In this document: positions 1 to 10,850 of the stretch, in pieces
Position numbering within the stretch: the first letter of the stretch is position 1
How the letters are laid out: each line of letters starts with the position of its first letter
NCBI RefSeq assembly: GCF_000213175.1
Contig: NW_009799103.1
Span: 1,256,009 to 1,320,008 of the forward strand
DNA: 64,000 nt
From: Neurospora tetrasperma FGSC 2508
Lineage: Eukaryota > Ascomycota > Sordariomycetes > Sordariales > Sordariaceae
Direction of reading: 5' to 3'
The notes under the pieces: generated by a model
The model's database searches: none
What the model was told of the DNA's origin: nothing
Seen by the model: the letters and a program-made list of their open reading frames with translations, nothing else
Translations under genes and position numbers: made by a program

Positions 1-1397
1 GAAAAGAAAGCAATTCACGCCAAACACTTCAAGTACGCACGCACCTGTCGGTTCTCAAAGTCCAAGTTTTGCCAGATCCACCAGAGACGATCGATCTGCC
101 CGTGATGAAGCCAGAAGACCGGGTCACCGGGGGAAATGTACATGTCGGCTCCGGGATCACCACCAATCATAAAGTGCCCGGCGGTGTGAATGCCCAGGTT
201 TCCTGGATGGTAGCGAGGGTCACCCTCCTAGAGTAGTGCTTCATGTCAGCCAAAAGAAAAAGAAAACAATTTCTGCTTGGAGGCCAAGTACCTAGGTAAG
301 GTAGGTAGCCTTGAGCGGAGCGACGGGATGGATTGGATTGGAGACTTCATGTTTACCTACCAGCGTAGTCTGGAACTCGAAAATATTCTTGGTCTGCAGA
401 ATGAGATCCGTCGTGTTCCTCAAGGTAGCAAACTTCCTCCCCAACTCTTCGCTCAAATCACGCTTCAGACACCGCCTGTTGTCCGCCAGAACGTTCGCTG
501 CCACCGTCAGGTTGCCCGGTTCTCCGTATTTGGGCAGTCCCACGGGCCCGAGGTGCGTCTGCATGCCGGCGATCGGACCCGTCGTCACACAGCCGCCACC
601 ACGCCCGTTGGGCCCGGCCGGGAGAATGTTCACTTGGGTGAAACCGGGAAAGATGAAGCCCGAGTCCCCGTGGGGGACCGGATCGCCGTTGCCACCGAGC
701 GAGATGTCTGAACCGTCAAAAATGGGGGAGGCGAGGAGATTGTCGATATCGAGACCGTGGTTCCAATAAGCAAGGGCGCCTGTTGTTGTTACACGACTTT
801 TTTGTTTAGACCATTGGCTGGACCGGGAAGCGGGGGGTTTCTTTCGGACCATGGAAGGAAGGGCCTTGAGGGGTTGGTTGTTTAGACGAACCTTTGTAGC
901 CACACTTTTGAAGACCTTGCTCGAAGCCATGAATGTAGTAACGGTGCCAGGGAAGAAAGAGACCCGAGAAATGGATGAAAGGTGTTACGTTTAAGTGAAG
1001 GTAGATAAAGTCGTCAAAAGCAGAGACGGCGCCGGGGGCTTCGCCTGCTGGAAGAATACTGGGACTCTCCAAGAGACATTTGAATGCCTTGATGTAGTCG
1101 CGTCTCTCGGCCTTGGAAAGGCTGCGCCTGTTCATATGGTGTTAGTCGAGGTAAACTATGCATGACTGGTGATTTTGACATAGAATAGGTAGGCACATAC
1201 CATTCCTTTCTGACCCTGACATTCTTCCTGTTGCATTTGCCATTGAACCTTTGGTAGGCATTCCTAGAAGCTAATGCGTTGAGCTCCTTGAGAACCACAC
1301 CTGAGTCGATGGCCTTTTGTCCCCATGAGGAGACATTAAAGGCCAACACGGGCACTGAGAGGACTCCCGTCAACCAGAGCGCAGAAGGGAGGTGCAT
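1..1397 (-). CDS. Secreted tyrosinase (type-3 copper enzyme), partial at left edge
   Basis: Predicted to hydroxylate monophenols and oxidise diphenols to quinones, as in melanin synthesis. Exons on the minus strand are 1397-1201, 1127-892, 779-361 and 227-45, followed by a GTGCGT donor, so the C-terminal end lies outside the window. About 345 residues are visible. The start at 1397 gives a hydrophobic signal peptide ([14 protein letters not shown]), so the protein is probably secreted. The CuA region carries three His in YLHLN, PFIHF and LPWHRYY. The CuB region carries HTAGH and the classic [13 protein letters not shown]. The splice between GYKG and ALAYWNHG restores the usual tyrosinase sequence, which supports the intron model; its donor (GTTCGT) is weak. 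Family assignment is firm; the physiological substrate is not visible. Confidence 0.9.
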
Positions 1398-3202
1398 GTT
1401 GGCGACATAGAGGCGAATATGGAGGAACGAGGAGTGATAGCAACCAAGCCGTATGTCAGATCACGACGGCCACCTTTTATACCAGGAAGAGCATCCTGCA
1501 GACCTCCCTCTCCCGTTTATCAGGGTATCTTTGGCCGTCCCAGTCCCATGAATAGACATTCCCATCGTACCATCACCGACTGACATCCTAGTAACCGAGC
1601 GGCGCGGGTTCGTCTTACTGTATTTGTATGCTGGTCCGAATCTTGGATGCATCGCTCTATCTGTGCCGTTGTTGATCATCTTTTGTATGGTGATGCCGGT
1701 TACCACTTCAATGCAGGTAAGATGCATGATCCCTTGTGTTCCTACCCTGGGCTACCACTCAAGACCTCCATGGGGGCCGCTTTTGCTACGACGGCAGAGA
1801 TAGTGCCGAGAAAGTGGTAGGAAATGAGCACGATCCAATGTCAACAAAGCCAGGGAGACAAGGTATATATGCCTAAGAATAATGTATATCTGAAGACCCG
1901 TACAAGGACAAAAGCTGGGTTTCCGTATAGGTAGATTGAGAGGAAGTTTATCCTTCTGGGCACATGCCATCGAGCTTCCACTAGAAAACGGGCATGCTAA
2001 GGGGACAGTTGACTAGGACTTTGAGTTGACGCAATTGAATAATTTTCAAGCTTCAATCTGTTCATTTGGGAGGTTGGATCCTCATGTGCCCAATCCGCTC
2101 CCCGTCACGGCAAAAACGGCTGTCTGAAGACTCTGCCAAGCAAGACATGATGGAGTTCGTGGAGAATTGAAGTAACGAACTTGAGTCCCTATTGATGGAG
2201 TTTTGAAAGAAAGAAAGGAAAGTGGGTAGGAAGAAAAAAAAAAAGGTTGGAAAGGAGAAAAGGGAAAAAAAGAAGGAGGAAGGGAAGATAAAAAAGGAAA
2301 GGAAAGGAAGAAAGAAGAAGAGACGAAGAGAGAAAGGAGAGAGAAAAGGAGAAAAGAGGTTGGGAAGAAAAAAAGGATTGGTAGAAGAAAAAAAGATTTT
2401 GAAAAAGGAAGAGAAAAAGATGAAAAAAAATAAGAAAAAGAGAAAAAAAGAAAAAAGGAGGGGGGGAAATCTCATCTGCCGTACTCGAGTCAGTTACTAT
2501 CATCAAGTTTCAAAAGTCTGCCACAGCTTAGCCGACACATTCACAGCGGCAAGACCACTCTTGGCTTGACAGTTAAGCGGGAGGTAGGAGATATGTCCCG
2601 CCAGACACTATCCATCTTCTGTTCGCACAACGTGCTAACGACGAGATGTCCTTGACGAATCGGATAATCGCTCCTTAGCAAAAAGAAAGAAAAAAGAAAA
2701 AGGAAGAAGAAAACCACCTGGAAAAATTAAAATTAGAAAACCGGCAGTCTCCAAATGCCTCGATCACAACTATGTAAGGTAGGTATGTACGTAGAGTTTC
2801 GCTTGAATTTTCTCTACATCTCCCATCGAGTCTTGTTGTTGCCCCTCTTTCAGGCTGCATAGGCAGCACACTGTGTAACCTGACGTTTAACTTTAGCGAC
2901 GACATGGTGATATCGGGACGGTATTAAGGGAGCACTGGATGTAGGGTCCCCACAGATGGAAATCGTACCACACCTATCAAAACAGCGAATAGCCGAATAC
3001 GATTCGAGCTTCCAAAACCACCGCGGTAGGAAACGCGGAACCCCCTCCGTTACGCATAACAAGCTTGGTGTATAACTGGTCCGGCACCGTAGATGCGCAG
3101 ACTTCCAAGATCCTTTCGACTCGCTCTCCATTGCCGAAACTGTCTGCTACCTCACTTCCGCATGAGGCGACAATGGTTGTGACCCAAAAAATACTTATAG
3201 AC
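1398..3202. other. Intergenic stretch holding a polypurine tract
   Basis: I see no gene here apart from the polypurine block listed separately. The Phe/Ser-rich and Lys/Glu-rich open frames across 2060-2570 are by-products of that block and are not proteins. Confidence 0.6.
2203..2469 (+). repeat. Long polypurine (G/A) tract
   Basis: About 270 bases are almost purely A and G on the plus strand, with only a handful of T and no clear unit length; AAG, GGA and AAAAG blocks alternate. It is an imperfect homopurine-homopyrimidine stretch of the kind that can form triplex DNA. It lies between the tyrosinase start and the 3' end of the ADP-ribosyltransferase-like gene. Confidence 0.85.
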
Positions 3203-5391
3203 TTAAACCGCCTCTTTCGACACCGGAATGACAGTCAACTGGACAGTCAACTTCGCAATATCTTCTGTCAGCAAGTCTCCCACCTCGATAACCCCGAAGC
3301 TCATTGAGGTGGATTCCAACACCTGTATAATGGACCGTGGCAACGTCTGACCGGAAATGGTTTCGATAGTTGTCACTCGGAGAGCTTGCTCAGATGGCAG
3401 TAACTCAACCTCGAAACCCTGGATAGGTAAGCAAGTCAGCCATGACCACACGAGTAGGTGAAGAACAAAATCGGTAGTACTCACTCCGTACAGATGTGGT
3501 ATTTGGATCCACAACCTTGGGTCCTCCATTTCTGTCAAACATGACAGTTGTGGCATCCTGAATCGAGAAGGGTCGACCTGTGTCCCTGCTGGTTAGTGCT
3601 ATCATGGTAGTATCGATGAGCCGCGTTCCATGTATCTTACAAGACAACCAGCAGTATCCTTCATTAATCTGTGAAGCTGCTCTTCCAGGTAAAGGAGTCT
3701 TCTTTCCTCCACATGATGCAAAATTTCCGGCTTGAATGCTTCCGCCAGCTCTTGGTTATATGCCGTGTCTCGTGCGGTCTTCCCTTTCCCTCCAAAGGAC
3801 TTCAAGGTTTCTATATATCAGCCCAGTCAGCTAATTTCCAGAACAGACTCGTGGCGAATTGGTTTGACATACTCCACACACGAGAATTTGATTGAGCTTC
3901 TTCGACGAGCTCTTCCCATGCTCGGTACTCCTCAGAGTACTTGTCCTCGGGCGGCCTGCTACCAGCAATTATATGCAGCGCTGAAAGACCATCACCTTCG
4001 GCATCCAATGACCCAGTATTATACCAGTCACATTGTCGCCAGCTGTATTCCTTGCTGAGCGTCTTCAGAGCCCCAGTCCAGTCCTTGTTCACCAGCGCTT
4101 GGTGCCACTGCTTGCGTCGCAGAGCATATTGTCTTGGATAGCTGCTAGCCAATTTTCCTCCCAGCCATAGCGCCACATCTTCCTTTTGGAGGCCTCGCGT
4201 ACCACCAGACCCTCCGTCGAGTTCATCAAAGTCGAGTTTCTTCATCTCAAGAATCTCGCTCAACATCTTATCAGCCAACATCCTGTATCCCTGAACGTCT
4301 GCAGGTGCGAACTCTGCCGCCAGTTCTGCACATGCCCGGTACTTGGACGCATCAACCAGTCGCCGGAAGATCTCGCGCTGGACTCTCTTCTCGTCAACGT
4401 TTATGGAAGACTCGGTCGAGTGATCGCGATTGGAGTTCATAGTGACAACAATGACTTGCACAATGGGCACACTATCCCCTCTGTTTGGCTTGGTGGTGAC
4501 AGACAACAACTGGAAGAAGGCGCCCCTGAGCAAAATCTCCCTTTCGCCCTCTGGCGAAACATTGGCCACCGGCATGGCACAGATCGAAGTGACCACGCTG
4601 TCCGGGTATTGCGTCCGATAGGCCCTGAGAAGGCCCTCATCAATGCCCCTCGTATGGACCTGAAGGTGCATGTGCACCAATTGTTCGCCCCCCGGTGACT
4701 TCTTCGTCGCGAAGTCTTCCATGACCCTGGGATCGGCACTGGTTGACGTCAAGGCTAAGGGGATAGCAAAGCCGCGCATCGTCAAGTCGGGGTTCCGCAT
4801 AATGTCTTCATAGAAGCGGACGGTTTCCTGGTAGACAGGCATTCCGCGATGCGTGAGACCCTCAAAGTTTCCATAGCGCGGATCACCAAGTTGGGACAGT
4901 CGGAGGTTATACAGGTCAATGGTCAGGAACTCGATAAGTGTGGTAGCAACCAGGAGATGCTCTTCAGCAGCGTGTTCCGTACGGAGGGTGTCACTGACCA
5001 GCTTGAAGAGGTAGTCGTATCCCGGAACAGAGCAGTACATTTCCAGAGCATCGTACTGCTCGCTGCTGTCAGTGGTACCGATATCAGAAGGGCGACTGAC
5101 CGAAACGTCGGCGTAGTCGCGGTAACCACTGAGAAGTCGTTCAAGTGGTTCGCGCACCTCTTCCGGGAGCCTCTCGGGCTTACACCATCTCCGCACGGCC
5201 TCCACAAGTTGCGCATATGCGCCATTATCCAACCAAGCAGCGCGCACTTCTTCGATCTTACTCCGAAGTCGGGACATGCGTTCACGCTCAACCTGGCCGG
5301 AAAAGCCGGACTTGAGTGTCTGGAGGTTCACGGCATCGAGTGGTGCCGAGAATCTCGTCCTGGCTGCCGAGGTGGGTTTGAAACGAGGCAT
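3203..5391 (-). CDS. Ankyrin-like protein with R-S-E ADP-ribosyltransferase domain
   Basis: Model of four exons (5391-3873, 3810-3641, 3577-3485, 3418-3203), 665 residues; all introns are 62-66 nt with GTATGT, GTAAGA and GTGAGT donors. Residues about 100-310 look like an arginine-type ADP-ribosyltransferase fold. The signs are an Arg in THRGMPVYQ, a Ser in the strand ALTSTSADP, and an E-x-E motif in EGEREILLRGAFFQLLSV, in the usual order and spacing of the R-S-E clade. Such enzymes move ADP-ribose from NAD+ to a protein side chain. Further on, DGLSALHIIAG and GKTARDTA resemble ankyrin repeats. There is no signal peptide, so it is likely cytosolic. A second frame stays open through exon 3 (3600-3405), so alternative splicing or a misplaced junction is possible. 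The ART call is from motifs only; the target is unknown. Confidence 0.7.
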
Positions 5392-6227
5392 GGTGGGCTT
5401 TGTAATATGTGTTCCCTTTTTCGGTGAGTGTCGTCAATGGGTTATTGGCTGAATGGATCAGTTGAATTCGTATGTCATGCTTGTTGGTCCAAGTCAGAAG
5501 GATAAGTGCCTTCAGTATGAACGGGCTTGACCCTACTCAAGGTTGGTTATGTCGTTTTGAAACCGCACAGCCGTAAATTCGTCTCATGAACTTCTCTTTG
5601 GATAGGTAGGGGTCATGCCATGGAGAGAAAGGAGGCGGTGGGAGGCCGCCCACCAAAAAGAAGGCCCCTCAGCAGTGTGATACCACTGACTGCTATGATA
5701 ATTGGAAAGGATGGACGGCCCTATTTGGGTATTCATTGCGCAGAAAGCCTTGCAACTGAGTCACTCCTTAAGTCATATCTCCAAGCCAAGCCTGGACTGA
5801 GATTTGGAGGGTGTCACAAAACCCCCAGTGCCATGAGCATTGAGTGTGGCGCACGGCTATAGGCGATATCACCCAATGACCATATTCATCACGTCCGACA
5901 CTCCACATGGGAAGGCAGACAGAAGCAGCCACAACGCCAACTCTTAAGGAACCAAAAGGGAACAGCCTCGTCCACGACGAACCGCGAGCGGCCGGCCTGT
6001 TCGTCGTATACGCTAGTCATCCCCGATATCAACCACACAATTCTGTTATAAGCAGGTGAGTTCAAAAAGGATCCCACATCCACGATCTAGAACTCAGGAT
6101 GAACGGAAGTCTTTGCCATTTCCAGCTTGTATTGCCTTCCTTGCATAAGCTTGCACTTTGAAGGAAAAAGCCTCGTCAATTACCAAGACACCAAAGTGGC
6201 CACCGATTGACCACAAGGCAACATATC
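5392..6227. promoter_or_regulatory. Shared upstream region of two divergent ankyrin-type genes
   Basis: These 836 bases separate the start codons of the ADP-ribosyltransferase-like gene (minus) and the STAND-N/ankyrin gene (plus). No other gene is convincing. The arrangement would allow co-regulation, but I recognise no specific operator. Confidence 0.4.
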
Positions 6228-7821
6228 ATGGCCGAAGTACTGACTGGTATTGCCGTCGCAACCGAATCCCTCACTCTTTGCATCAAGGCCGTCGTTATCC
6301 TCAAAAGATTCTATGTGACGGTCAAAGAAGCAAGGGAGGATCTCAATAAGATCCTCAACCTGGTCGGACGCACAAGAAACCGTATCGAACTGATGAAGAT
6401 CACACTCATCGAACTTCGGAAAACAACTGACCCCGGTATTACTGCAGGCTTCATCGCCGCATGTGATGGACTCAACAGAACTCTGAAAGAGCTAGTCCAA
6501 GAGGCATCCACTATTGCCAACGGTCGATCTCGATTTGGTATTGCCAGACGTCTGAAATGGTCGATGAGCCACTCCAAGGTTGAGGAACTTGTTCGAAAGC
6601 TGGCAGAACAGGAGAAGGAGGTGACAAATTCGTATATGATGCTCAACTCGTAAGCTGATGCCATGTTTGCTACGAGGAGTTTGTCCTGATAACAAACCAC
6701 AGATTAACCTCTCTCCGAACTCAACAGGAGCTGCAGAGGCTCACAAGGTCATCTGACGAGCGGTCCGAGATCACAATCGCCTTTTGCCAAGAATCAGAGG
6801 AGCGCCTTTCCGACGTGTCTACGTTGCGAAGTAGCTCCGAAGAGCCCTCAAGTAGGCCTCGTACTTGGCTTGGGCATACCATTACCGATTACCACTCTCC
6901 GGAGTATCTGCAGCTGCGAGACGAGCTATCCGAAGCCGTATACTGGGGTGACTGGGATGTCGTTTTCAACAAGCTTGAGGAGGGGTTCCGGACATTTGGT
7001 GAACTGTGGGGGAATGCACCACGAGTGAGTAAGTGAAAGTACTTTGGACAGGAAGGATAAGCACCGAGAGGCTGATACATACGGCAACACAGAAGATCGA
7101 GCGCAGTATCACCACCTCTCAATGTGGACTCCTCTTCATCAAGCGGTATATCATCATGCGCCAGTCCATGTCGTTGAACGATTGCTGGAATATGGAGCTT
7201 TCAGTAAGTTGCACACAGAATTTATCTTCAAGTCCGCTCAGAGTGCGATTGTTGACACAGGAGCAGAAACGCTCCGAACAAGAAAATCCGAATTCGGGCA
7301 TCCCAACTTGACCCCCCTCGAACTTGCTCACGAGATGGAAGTCTTCCATCTTTATGATATTCTCCGACCAGTGATAAAACGTCCTTTGCCACCGCACACC
7401 CTGCAGAGAATCGAGTATAATTTTCACTGCCTGATCCGCAGTGAGATAGGGCAGTGTGTTGATACAGCAAAGCTCTATCTCCCTGCTCTTGAGGTTCTCA
7501 CGGAGCTCGATGGGGAAGCTGTGTGGTTCCCGATTAAGTTTGGACATCCCGGTGCTGTACGTTATTACCCATCTCCGAAGTTCTCGTAACCGACTCTAAC
7601 AGTAACCGACTCAGGGATACCTTTTCCAGCTGTTGGGCAGGGAGCTTCAGGTCAAATCTGTGAACATCCAGGACAAATCTTCGGAGACCCTCTATCGCGT
7701 TATGGAAGACGACATTTATGAGACTGACCAAATCTTCAACTTTGCCGGAGACCTCAAACAGAAGAGAGACATTGATGAAGAGGATACCGCACAATCCTTG
7801 CCGTTCAAGCTGGAACTTTGA
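6228..7821 (+). CDS. Fungal STAND-type N-terminal domain protein with ankyrin repeats
   Basis: Five exons (6228-6649, 6703-7028, 7093-7203, 7261-7556, 7615-7821) with canonical sites (GTAAGC, GTAAGT, GTAAGT, GTACGT; all acceptors CACAG or CTCAG) keep one frame of 453 residues. Residues 1-135 form the amphipathic helical domain found at the N terminus of many fungal NLR/STAND proteins. It has the typical opening MAEVLTGIAVATESLTLCIK, a second helix RFYVTVKEAREDLNKILN and a long later helix. In NLRs this part signals cell death or incompatibility. There is no NACHT; instead ankyrin-like units follow (WTPLHQAVYHHAPVHVVERL, LTPLELAHEMEVFHLYDIL). It could be an adaptor or a minimal receptor. The C-terminal end is unsure: another frame is open over 7822-8023 and may belong to the gene. 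An in-frame ATG-less TTG upstream is ignored. Confidence 0.7.
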
Positions 7822-8137
7822 TGCCTCCAGGCACGACAAAGAAAAGACCACGGGTGAAGGATTCTTCTTCTGGCTATTGCTCCACAACCGGATAGTCCGA
7901 GCATCCTTGATCAGCACAGTCAGTTATGGGGTCCATATCGACGACGCTTTGGGCTGCGAATTGGCATATTATGGGGTTCGCGACATTAATCCCGCGACAA
8001 ATGCCCCGAAAGCACAGGGCTGATAGAAACAAGCTGCGAAACGCACCCGGCCCACAAGAGTTGCCGGAGTACAATGTGCTGAGAGACTTGGTCCCCATCT
8101 CGAGACCGGCATCGGAAGGGGAAGATGTGAAACCCAT

Positions 8138-9716
8138 TCACATTTCCGATTTCCATAAACCACACCGTTGTGAAAAAACCACAATGAAGGTTGATTCGGA
8201 GTGACGGCAAGCCATATCCCATAGCTCGGCAACGTACTCGTCGATGGTATCCGGGCTTCTATCCAGTGCGTACGAGAAGCGAGGCGGTTATACCCCCCAG
8301 AACTCGAGGGCTAACCCGTCAATCTCGCTGGGAGGGTATCCGAAGATGGCATATACGTGCTCCACCGCATCTCGGTAACCGGCGTATCCCGTGTTGGCGT
8401 ACCCTACTGCTTCCACCTTCTCACCTGCCGACTGCACCGCTTCTTGTCATCAACCTCAGCGTGCCGAGCTTCGACCTCGTTTCCGGAGACAGTTGTCCCT
8501 GCGCCATGAAGACGATGCACTCGGCGTGAAAAAGAGAAAACATCAAGTCGCGGCCAATAAGATGCGTCCCGGGAGCTCGAAGACACTCGATGTTTCGGTT
8601 TGTCGTATCGCCGTTTACTTCCATTTTCAAATGTCCACCTGTTTTCGCCGGACGCGGAGCATAAACCCACCGCGCCAACCTCTCCACATGTTCCGTCGAC
8701 AACCCGTCAACCGTTACTCGCTTATAGAACTGCGCCAATGTCTCCCGCAACCGCTCTAACGGCTCGCTTCGTACCCACCGGTTCGATCGCATCCGCTGGA
8801 ACAGTGCCATGATCTCCCCGTCTACCGCGCGATGTTCGTCAGGTATTTTGGGCGACCATACCGCGTCAAACCCGCGGTATTCCTGTTCCGAGGCTAAGTC
8901 GGGAAGCACATAGACTGTGTCCTCGTGATGAGTTGTAGGGAGAATGATGCGGAGAGTGTTGGGTCCGTAGCGATGGGGCGCGTTGTGGACATAAGGGTTC
9001 TGAGGAACGGTGTCGGAGAGGAAGAGGAAGAGGCCTGCTAGGGATAACTTGTCGTGGAGCAGCTGGTCTCTGTCTTGGGAGAGGTCGGGGGCAGATGTCG
9101 CAGCGAGTAAAGAAGCGAGCGTTGGGACGCCGACCATGAGGAGCACGAGGGCCTTGAATGTGTACAACAGCATCGGGTGCCCCTGTAGCGCCGAAGTCCA
9201 ATCGTAGAGTTCGTGGATGCGAGAGCCGGACCAGAGTCGCGGTCCGGCTGCGGACAGGAGATACCAAAATATCAGGACAAGGGAAGGGAGAATGGGTGCA
9301 TATGAAAGGGCTACTAAGGCTTCGATGGCTGATGGCGCGTTGGCGATTTCGGGTACGACAGCGATCATTCAAGTTGCCGTTGTGAGCGTTATGACGGCGG
9401 CAACTCGGCGGTCGGTACTGCTTGGCCATAGCGACAGGCAGAAGACATTTCAGCATGGGCGTTTGCGAGGGCGTTCATGATGGAGGAGGAAGCCGCGGTC
9501 GAGAAGGATTCGGTGGAGGAGAAGCCAGGATATTATGGCGCCGATACGGAAAATTTCTTGGAGTGTGTTGTAAAAGGAGGACTGAATTAGCTTTTGCTCC
9601 TCGGACAGGGGGAAGGGAGACTGGGGAATGGAAAATAGGTAGGAAGCAGAACGAACAACGGAGGAGGGTGTATCGAAGATTGACCAAAATCGATGTTGAG
9701 TTCCATATGAATCCAT
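8138..9716 (-). pseudogene. Decayed gene for a multispanning fungal membrane protein
   Basis: One minus-strand frame reads as a single membrane protein but is interrupted. From the left of the protein: IGAIISWLLLHRIL, a TGA at 9450-9452, then VAAVITLTTAT, a TGA at 9369-9371, then 315 open residues from 9368 with two hydrophobic spans (YAPILPSLVLIFWYLL and FKALVLLMVGVPTLASLLA) and the block RAPGTHLIGRDLM. Near 8425-8430 the reading moves by one base into GYAGYRDAVEHVYAIFGYPP, then a TAA at 8288-8290 interrupts before RFSYALDRSPDTIDEYVAEL. The flanking residues on both sides of each break fit together as one protein, so I read this as a host gene under decay. Introns could explain the first break but hardly the last two. 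Function is unknown. Confidence 0.55.
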
Positions 9717-9789
9717 TGGGTCTGCATATGGTACCCCTTCAGTTTGTGTTGTGGTGTTTTCGTCAAGTGTCTCGAGGGTAGAAGATCGC

Positions 9790-9874
<85 letters not shown>

Positions 9875-10850
9875 AGTAGAAGAAAGAGGCCTATGATGAG
9901 GACTTTCCCGAAATGTCCCAAGGCGTTTGAATCGTGGGTGGAAGTCGCTGTCGGACCAAATCATCTGCAATTACCACAGGTATAACCTCAATTTCATCGT
10001 GGCATCAGCTGAAGTCTACAATGAGTTATTCAATGTTTTCGTTGATGCCGTTGACCACCAAAAAAGGGTAATCGAAGATTGCGAAGTTGAAGTGTTCACT
10101 CCGCCCCTCGCACTTCCTTTCTAATGCTGATGCTTCCACTTGCAAGCGACCACTACACTCTTGCCATGCAGCAAGCTTGTCTGCAGTTCCAATTGGAGGA
10201 GCCAAATGAGGCGTGAATGTATGTACCTACATGATTTATTTCTGCCTGAGGTGCCTCACAGAAAGGTAATGAGTCTGCAAGGTTACACAATGATACTGAT
10301 TGAACCGCTATTTGATTCACGGCCTTGGCTCCAGCTCCCAAAGAGGACTGGGATAATTTCAGATAGATATCTGGTTTGAAAAAAATACTGTGCTGTCGTG
10401 AACATCCTCGCTCGTTAGCCAAAGAAGGGTAGAGGGGGACGCTGTGGCTGGAGGTGCTGTATACTCTTCAACTAATGCGTCCAGTAGGTATGTTCCGCTC
10501 CACTATCATTCTCCATCCAGGAGAGGTTAAAAAAGAAAAAAAAAGAGTAAAACTACACACCGCTTTGGCAGTTGTCACTGGAGTGACGAACGCTATTTGC
10601 CACCATCTTCCTCCTCTTTTCCTTGTCCATGATCTCTTGAACTATCCTGGGACGAAAATGGGGAGTACTTCGCATCCCAGCGTCGGGTCTGGTCGTGCCG
10701 GCACCGGCGCCTACGGCTGAGACCAATGCAATGACGATGCCTATTCATGCTCGGTTGAAGTCGAGGTGATGCCGGGTTGGTCATTCGCTGGTGCCTCCTC
10801 GGAGAGCTAGAGAGTTTTCTCCACCAATGCCGCCAAACTCATCGTCTTCC
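9717..10850. other. Intergenic stretch with microsatellite
   Basis: Holds the GTT repeat listed separately; I see no convincing gene in the rest. A minus-strand frame reads through the repeat as poly-Asn but has no recognisable neighbours. Confidence 0.5.
9791..9874 (+). repeat. (GTT)28 microsatellite
   Basis: Twenty-eight uninterrupted GTT units (AAC on the other strand). Being perfect, it is likely recent or highly mutable. It lies just upstream of the decayed membrane-protein gene. Confidence 0.97.

Noticed and set aside
2062-2569. Long Phe/Ser-rich and Lys/Glu-rich open frames on both strands
   Set aside because: They arise from the polypurine tract, which lacks stops in several frames; composition is not protein-like.
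8866-9456. 196-residue Arg/His/Pro-rich minus-strand frame
   Set aside because: It is an off-frame shadow of the decayed membrane-protein gene, which has clear hydrophobic spans in the other frame.
9717-9970. Poly-Asn protein reading through the GTT repeat
   Set aside because: Outside the repeat there is no conserved sequence or good start, so the frame is open only because the repeat lacks stops.
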